Notes under the pieces: generated by a model | Told to the model about the DNA's origin: nothing | Database searches by the model: none | The model's input: the letters and a program-made list of their open reading frames with translations, nothing else | In this document: positions 59,790 through 64,000 of the stretch, piece after piece | How the letters are laid out: the number at the start of each line of letters is the position of its first letter | Position numbering within the stretch: the first letter of the stretch is position 1 | Translations under genes and position numbers: made by a program | Assembly: GCA_963969495.1 (NCBI GenBank) | Contig: OZ018326.1 | Location: 173,451,056 to 173,515,055, forward strand | Length of the DNA: 64,000 nucleotides | Source of the DNA: Ceratothoa steindachneri | Lineage: Eukaryota > Arthropoda > Malacostraca > Isopoda > Cymothoidae | Reading direction: 5' to 3'

Positions 59790-60520
59790 CTTGGTCCCTG
59801 GCTACGCGCAAACTATGTGTCAGGGTTGTTTGTCAGTCGTCCTGTCAGTCTCCTCGTCACTATTGATCATATCATCCACCATACTCTTAGCCTTCATTAC
59901 CAGTTCTTCCATCTCTCGACAGAACTCCTTCATACTCTTCCGGTCAGAACCTACACTCTTCTTCCCCCATTCATCAACTCCTTAGTCACAGCTCTCAGCC
60001 AACTCAAGGTACCCTATTGCAAACAAGACAAATCACTCACATCCCCTCTACTCTCAGTGGCTACACCGGAAACCCCTTCAACTGGTTCCCATCAGAAGCC
60101 AGAAAAGACAGTCGCCTCCTCATTCTCCACATCAAACTCACCTCTACTATTACCATTCCAAAAACTTGAAAAAGCAGCCACACTAGGTTCATTCTGCCCA
60201 AACACACTATCATTCATACTATTTCCAAAACCAGTATAATCAGGCCCAGGCAGCTCACTTACTCGTGTACTTACACCAGGCAAATCACTCACCTGTTTAT
60301 GCAAACACTCAATCTCTCTTTCAAGCTCTCCCATACCAGAAAGACTGCTCAGACTTACTTCCATTCGTATTTGCATCCTTCCTTTCACTCTTCTTTGTAC
60401 GCTTTCTACTCCTCGAGACCAAGACAAGCTCTTTCCCTAACAGATCCATACTATCACATTTCTTATCACCATGCGCCTTATCTCTCACTCTGCACAGTTC
60501 ATACACCGGGTGGCTCACCA
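59790..60520 (-). pseudogene. gypsy-3 region downstream of integrase
   Basis: The minus strand stays GC-richer and coding-like past the integrase C terminus, in shifting frames. It contains MGELEREIECLHKQVSDLPG near 60335 (a short possible coiled coil), serine-rich text, and SDRKSMKEFCREMEELVMKA near 59950, which is helical and charged. I do not recognise it. It could be an integrase tail, a displaced Gag-like segment or an extra ORF in the position where some elements carry env, but no signal peptide or membrane segment is visible. Confidence 0.35.
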
Positions 60521-61660
60521 GTTAGACAGGAGGTTCCCTCCACCTCCTCAACTGACTCCGATGTGCCCGAACTCTCTCAGTAACACCTTCATTCGAACTC
60601 TCCAAAACATATATCACACCATTCTCCCAGACTCCCACAACTCTATACGGTTCTTTATACTTTTCACTCATCTTGGACACATTCAACCTACCTTTTACTT
60701 TTCTTACCTTCAATACACATGCACCAATTTAAAACGAACGAAACCTTTCATGTGCATAACGCCATACACTATGCTCACCTCCACTGAAACGAACCTATCT
60801 TTCACTAGCCTTTCAAAATTCATTAAAACTAACACGGGGACACCCCAGTTACATATGCACTATCGAACTATATCCACATAACACTCTACTCAACCATTTA
60901 TCCCTGTCCTTCAAAGTCGTACTCATCATTCTCAACATCTTACGCAAGGTCCTATTTGTACGTTCAGTTAATCCATTCGAATAAGGTACATACGGGGCTG
61001 TCCGCACGTGCTCCACACCACTTTCTCTCAACTATCGATCAAACACTTCACTTGCAAACTCAGGCCCATTATCACTCAGACATCTCCTAGGCTTCCGTAC
61101 ACACATAGGAAAAAACAACTGCTCAACCACACGCGCTACAGTCACACTCGTTTTATCTATCACAGGCGCTGCATACACAAACTTACTTTTATGATCAACC
61201 ATAACAACCATACCAACGTTTCCAGCACTTGCTTCACTTGCACACCTTTCACCTTTTGCTTCTGACACCTTTCACACGTAGTCGCAACATCATTCACAAC
61301 AGTTCTCAAAAACGAATGGAACACACGCTCCTTCATACACTCCCCCAACTTAAACTCACTCATATGCCCATAATTATCATGCACAACTTTGACCAGACAA
61401 ATCATACCAACCAGGGACATCACAGGTAAAAACATATCATCCCCATCCTTCATATGCCTCACATATAAAACAACCATACAAATAACCAAATCTTTAGCAT
61501 AACCTTTAAAATCATTTAAGCACTCAGGCCATTCATTCAAATCAACAGGCGTCATTACACACCTCTTCAACTCACTGACAAAAGGACACATCTCTTGCAT
61601 CTCTAGAATATCATCACCACTTAAAATCTCATTCTCATCATCTATGACCATTTAAATCAT
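60521..61660 (-). pseudogene. gypsy-3 integrase
   Basis: Zinc-binding module: HDNYGHMSEFKLGE near 61380 and CERCQKQKVKG near 61270. Catalytic core: GNVGMVVMVDHKSKFVYAAP near 61200 (first Asp in the MVDHKSKF block), RRCLSDNGPEFASEVF near 61075 (second Asp) and PYSNGLTERTNRTLRKML near 60960 (Glu in LTERTN). C-terminal SH3-like region: GRLNVSKMSEKYKEPYRVV near 60680 and RAHRSQLRRWREPP near 60540. Integrase joins the cDNA to host DNA. Frameshifts near 61160, 61030 and 60850 break it. It sits after RNase H and protease, in canonical position relative to RT. Confidence 0.85.
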
Positions 61661-62240
61661 ACGGCAAAGTTTAACAACTTTCTTTGCACACTCATTCAAC
61701 CTCATCAACTCACATTCACCTTTCATAACACAATCCTTATCAGCATCCAAAGACAAATCATTCAATCTCATAAAGTATACACCAAGCAAGAAACAACACG
61801 GAATTTGCTCATCTTTCAGAATCACAAAGTCATGCTTCACATTCACACCACTGCCCAAACTCACTCTCAGACTAACCTGTTCCCATGCCACTATCATTCC
61901 ATTCCCCAATATACCCATCCATAACTTCACAGGTTTACGCTCGCAAGATCTAAACTCATCATACTTACCAAAATCCTCTCGTTCACTATCGACACTTGCG
62001 CACCAGTATCAATCAAACCACAGAAGAACCTTTAACTAACTTTCACTCTCACTTTCATCATAACAGGTCCACTATGTTTGCAATATACAGAAGGAACAGC
62101 TACAGCAACATCAGCACTGACATCTACACCGTCATCAACAACAACATTATCACGCACCACACACTCATCTTCCTCCAGACAATCCTTTATCTCCCTCATA
62201 TACGAACACTTTTCAATCAGCCAATTGTAATGCACCCCGC
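61661..62240 (-). pseudogene. gypsy-3 retropepsin-like domain between RNase H and integrase
   Basis: Near 62010-61975 the minus strand reads GLIDTGAQVSIVNERIL, a textbook retroviral-type aspartyl protease active site (DTG). About 60 codons on, HDFVILKDEQIPCCFLLGVY followed by MRLNDLSLDAD resembles the C-terminal strand block (IP...LLG...F...N). Upstream text at 62235-62032 (HYNWLIEKCSYMREIKDCLE) may be a linker. Such proteases cut the polyprotein; they normally lie upstream of RT. Frameshifts occur near 62030 and 61930. Confidence in the domain is good; whether it served this element in this position is inferred. Confidence 0.65.
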
Positions 62241-63288
62241 TTAATCACTGGAGGTGCACCACATTATCATTCAAACCCTTCATCTTCTCATTTTGGACAC
62301 AACCGGCCTCTTAACACCAAAGTGCACATAAACAATCACTCCGTACAAACGACTCACTACATTCAACACTTCCTGAAATGGCGAGACCCCTGGCATACAC
62401 ATCGCTCTCAATTCTTTCATGAAGTTCAGCACCCTCGACATACCAATACTTTTAGGCTTCCTACATACTTCACTCATTACCTCCTTCCCTTAAGTCCGCC
62501 ACACTATGGGGCACTCTCCCATCTAGTCCATCACTCGTCAAATCTTGCATACCATTCCCTACACTCTCAAACAAGGAATCACCACCGACCTTATTCTCCT
62601 TTCCATTCATAATCCCTTTCGGCAAACGCTCAGGTTCACTCACTCTACCCACATTTTCATCATTCGTACCAGGATACCTTGACATCAAATCAGCCACTCC
62701 ATTTCTCTCACCAGGCACGTATTCAATCACATAGACAAAATCACTTAAATCATCCCAAGTCCCCACAATCCTACTATTAGCCCATTTCATACGTTGCAAA
62801 GACACAAGAGGTTGGTGATCTGTTTTGATCACAAACCTCACACCATACGAAAACAGACGCAACACTTTCAAACAATACCTTATCACAGCTAATTCTCGCT
62901 CCACAGTTGAATACTTTCTCTCTGCTGCATTCCTAGCCTTGGATACGTAACCAATAATTTGCCTGACATTCTCTCCATTCAAACGCTGCTCTTGGATCAG
63001 AAAACCTGCCATACGGTACCCACTCGCATCCGTATACAATTCAAGCATCTTAGAACTTACACTATACTCTATATATGCCAATTCAACATCTTCAGCCGCT
63101 GCCTCTTTCAGTCTCTCATACGCTTCATTCATCTTATCATTCCACCTAACAATCGTACTACCTTTCTTGCCCATCGATTCAGTTAGAGGCTTACTCACAC
63201 CAGAACAATCACGTATAAAATTTTGCTGAAACTCAATCAGACCCAGAAACGACTTCAGCTGTTTCACAGTCACCAGTTTCGGAAACAT
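62241..63288 (-). pseudogene. gypsy-3 RT connection and RNase H
   Basis: A single open stretch of 272 codons (63288-62470) begins with the connection LKSFLGLIEFQQNFIRDCSG. It then carries RNase H: LELYTDASGYRMAGFLIQEQ (first catalytic Asp in YTDASG), AERKYSTVERELAVIRYCLK (catalytic Glu), VRFVIKTDHQPLVSLQRM (third Asp) and VPGERNGVADLMSRYPG. All RNase H motifs look intact. It degrades the template RNA and makes the primer for plus-strand synthesis. Text beyond 62470 (SEVCRKPKSIGMSRV) leads through a shifted linker into the protease-like domain. Confidence 0.9.
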
Positions 63289-64000
63289 TCACACCTTTTC
63301 ATCATAGTTCGGCAACTTTCGCAACCCATTCTCACTTACCATATGTCCAAGGAATTCTACTTCTTTCACAAACCATTCACACTTCGCTACTTTCACCTTC
63401 ACACCAACATTCTCCAACGTTCTTAACGCATCATTCACAAATCTCATATGCTCTTCAAAACTCCCATTCATAATCAAAATATCATCTATAAACACAATCA
63501 CATTCTTACTTGCAAACTTACTCAAAACAACATTCATCGCCCGCTGGAAGGCTTCTGAATCATTAGCCAACCCAAAGCTGAGGTTGCGGAACTGATAATG
63601 CCTTTTGGTAGAGGAAAAGGCAGGCACCGGCCAGCTCTTCTCAGCAATGGGCACCTGGTAATATCCCCATACCAAATCCATCTTTGTAAATCACTTCATC
63701 CCATGCATACTCTACACACACTCAGATACCCCACATATTTTAACCTTTCTTTCACAGTCCTTCCGTTCATCTTTCGATAATACACACACAGATGCAATTT
63801 TCCATCAGGCTTTCGTACAGGCACAATTGGACTATGCCATGCACTGTCACTTTCTTCAATTACTCCCAATCGTTCTAATTCAAAACACTGCTCCTCAATC
63901 TTATGAGTAACCGGACAAGAGAAATGTCTCGACCGCTGAAAGATTAGGGTTTCGTCTTTCTTGCAAATTTTGAATTCCGCAAGCTTCACAACCCCGAAAT
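63289..64000 (-). pseudogene. gypsy-3 reverse transcriptase, N-terminal side cut by the window
   Basis: From 63989: ELERLGVIEESDSAWHSPIV and VPVRKPDGKLHLCVYYRKMN (fingers). After a frameshift near 63690 come MDLVWGYYQVPIAEKS, LSFGLANDSEAFQRAMNVVL and the catalytic box VIVFIDDIL near 63500, followed by FLGHMVSENGL. The FIDD box is intact. RT copies element RNA to DNA. A stop at about 63289 separates it from the RNase H frame, and another break lies near 63700, so this copy is inactive. It is the best preserved RT of the window and belongs to Ty3/gypsy. Confidence 0.9.

Noticed and set aside
59631..60239. 202-codon open frame on the + strand
   Set aside because: It lies antisense to the gypsy-3 3' region; its Ser/His/Pro-rich text is what the complement of Glu/Val/Gly-rich coding sequence gives.

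Overview
This is a stretch of a eukaryotic nuclear genome made almost wholly of transposable elements, most of them broken. I see no intact host gene, no rRNA and no prokaryotic gene organisation. Introns with GT/AG borders, AT-rich spacers, long (AT)n tracts, tRNA-like sequences and the mix of mariner, Tc1-like, Penelope-like, Jockey-like, RNase H-bearing non-LTR, Ty3/gypsy and 5'-CAC-terminal DNA transposons point to an invertebrate. An arthropod is most likely, and a crustacean or chelicerate is plausible, but this is inference from element families and not a species call.

Layout. 1-3.2 kb: a decayed Ty3/gypsy element (gypsy-1, +). 3.2-7.5 kb: AT-rich sequence with small tandem repeats, a hairpin and a tRNA-like sequence. 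7.5-9.5 kb: Jockey-like non-LTR copy A (+). 10.75-11.04 kb: a small inverted-repeat element holding a tRNA-like sequence. 11.2-15.6 kb: non-LTR copy D (-), with its tail in an (AT)n tract. 16.0-17.0 kb: a Penelope-like fragment between inverted repeats. 17.1-19.2 kb: non-LTR copy B (-). 20.3-23.45 kb: non-LTR copy C (+), with a mariner derivative nested in its 3' UTR and an (AC)n(AT)n tail. A second Penelope-like remnant (23.6-24.7 kb, -) abuts the same tract. 25.06-29.31 kb: about 130 diverged copies of a 32-bp unit.

30.39-40.16 kb is a nest of elements. Inverted repeats of about 330 bp, flanked by a matching 8-bp sequence, bound a block that holds three things: a 2.77-kb CAC-terminal transposon with 3-bp target duplications and a three-exon pseudogene; an opposed second pseudogene of another repeated arthropod family; and two inverted Penelope-like elements. 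40.2-43.0 kb is featureless. 43.0-43.9 kb: a second mariner copy with the same internal deletion. 44.6-49.0 kb: a GC-rich non-LTR element (N, -) with ORF1, endonuclease, reverse transcriptase and RNase H. 50.1-51.0 kb: a Tc1-like remnant. 52.7-55.9 kb: gypsy-2 (-) with LTR-like repeats. 55.9-59.6 kb: AT-rich, with one isolated exon-like block. 59.8-64 kb: gypsy-3 (-), cut by the window edge.

How the parts relate. Gypsy-1 and gypsy-2 carry integrase upstream of the RT/RNase H part, and both lack the RT core. Gypsy-3 has canonical RT-RNase H-integrase order but a retropepsin-like domain between RNase H and integrase. Long (AT)n tracts repeatedly mark the 3' ends of the non-LTR and Penelope-like elements. 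The most promising novelty is the 30.4-40.2 kb nest, which ties two widespread but poorly characterised arthropod protein families to defined transposon termini.
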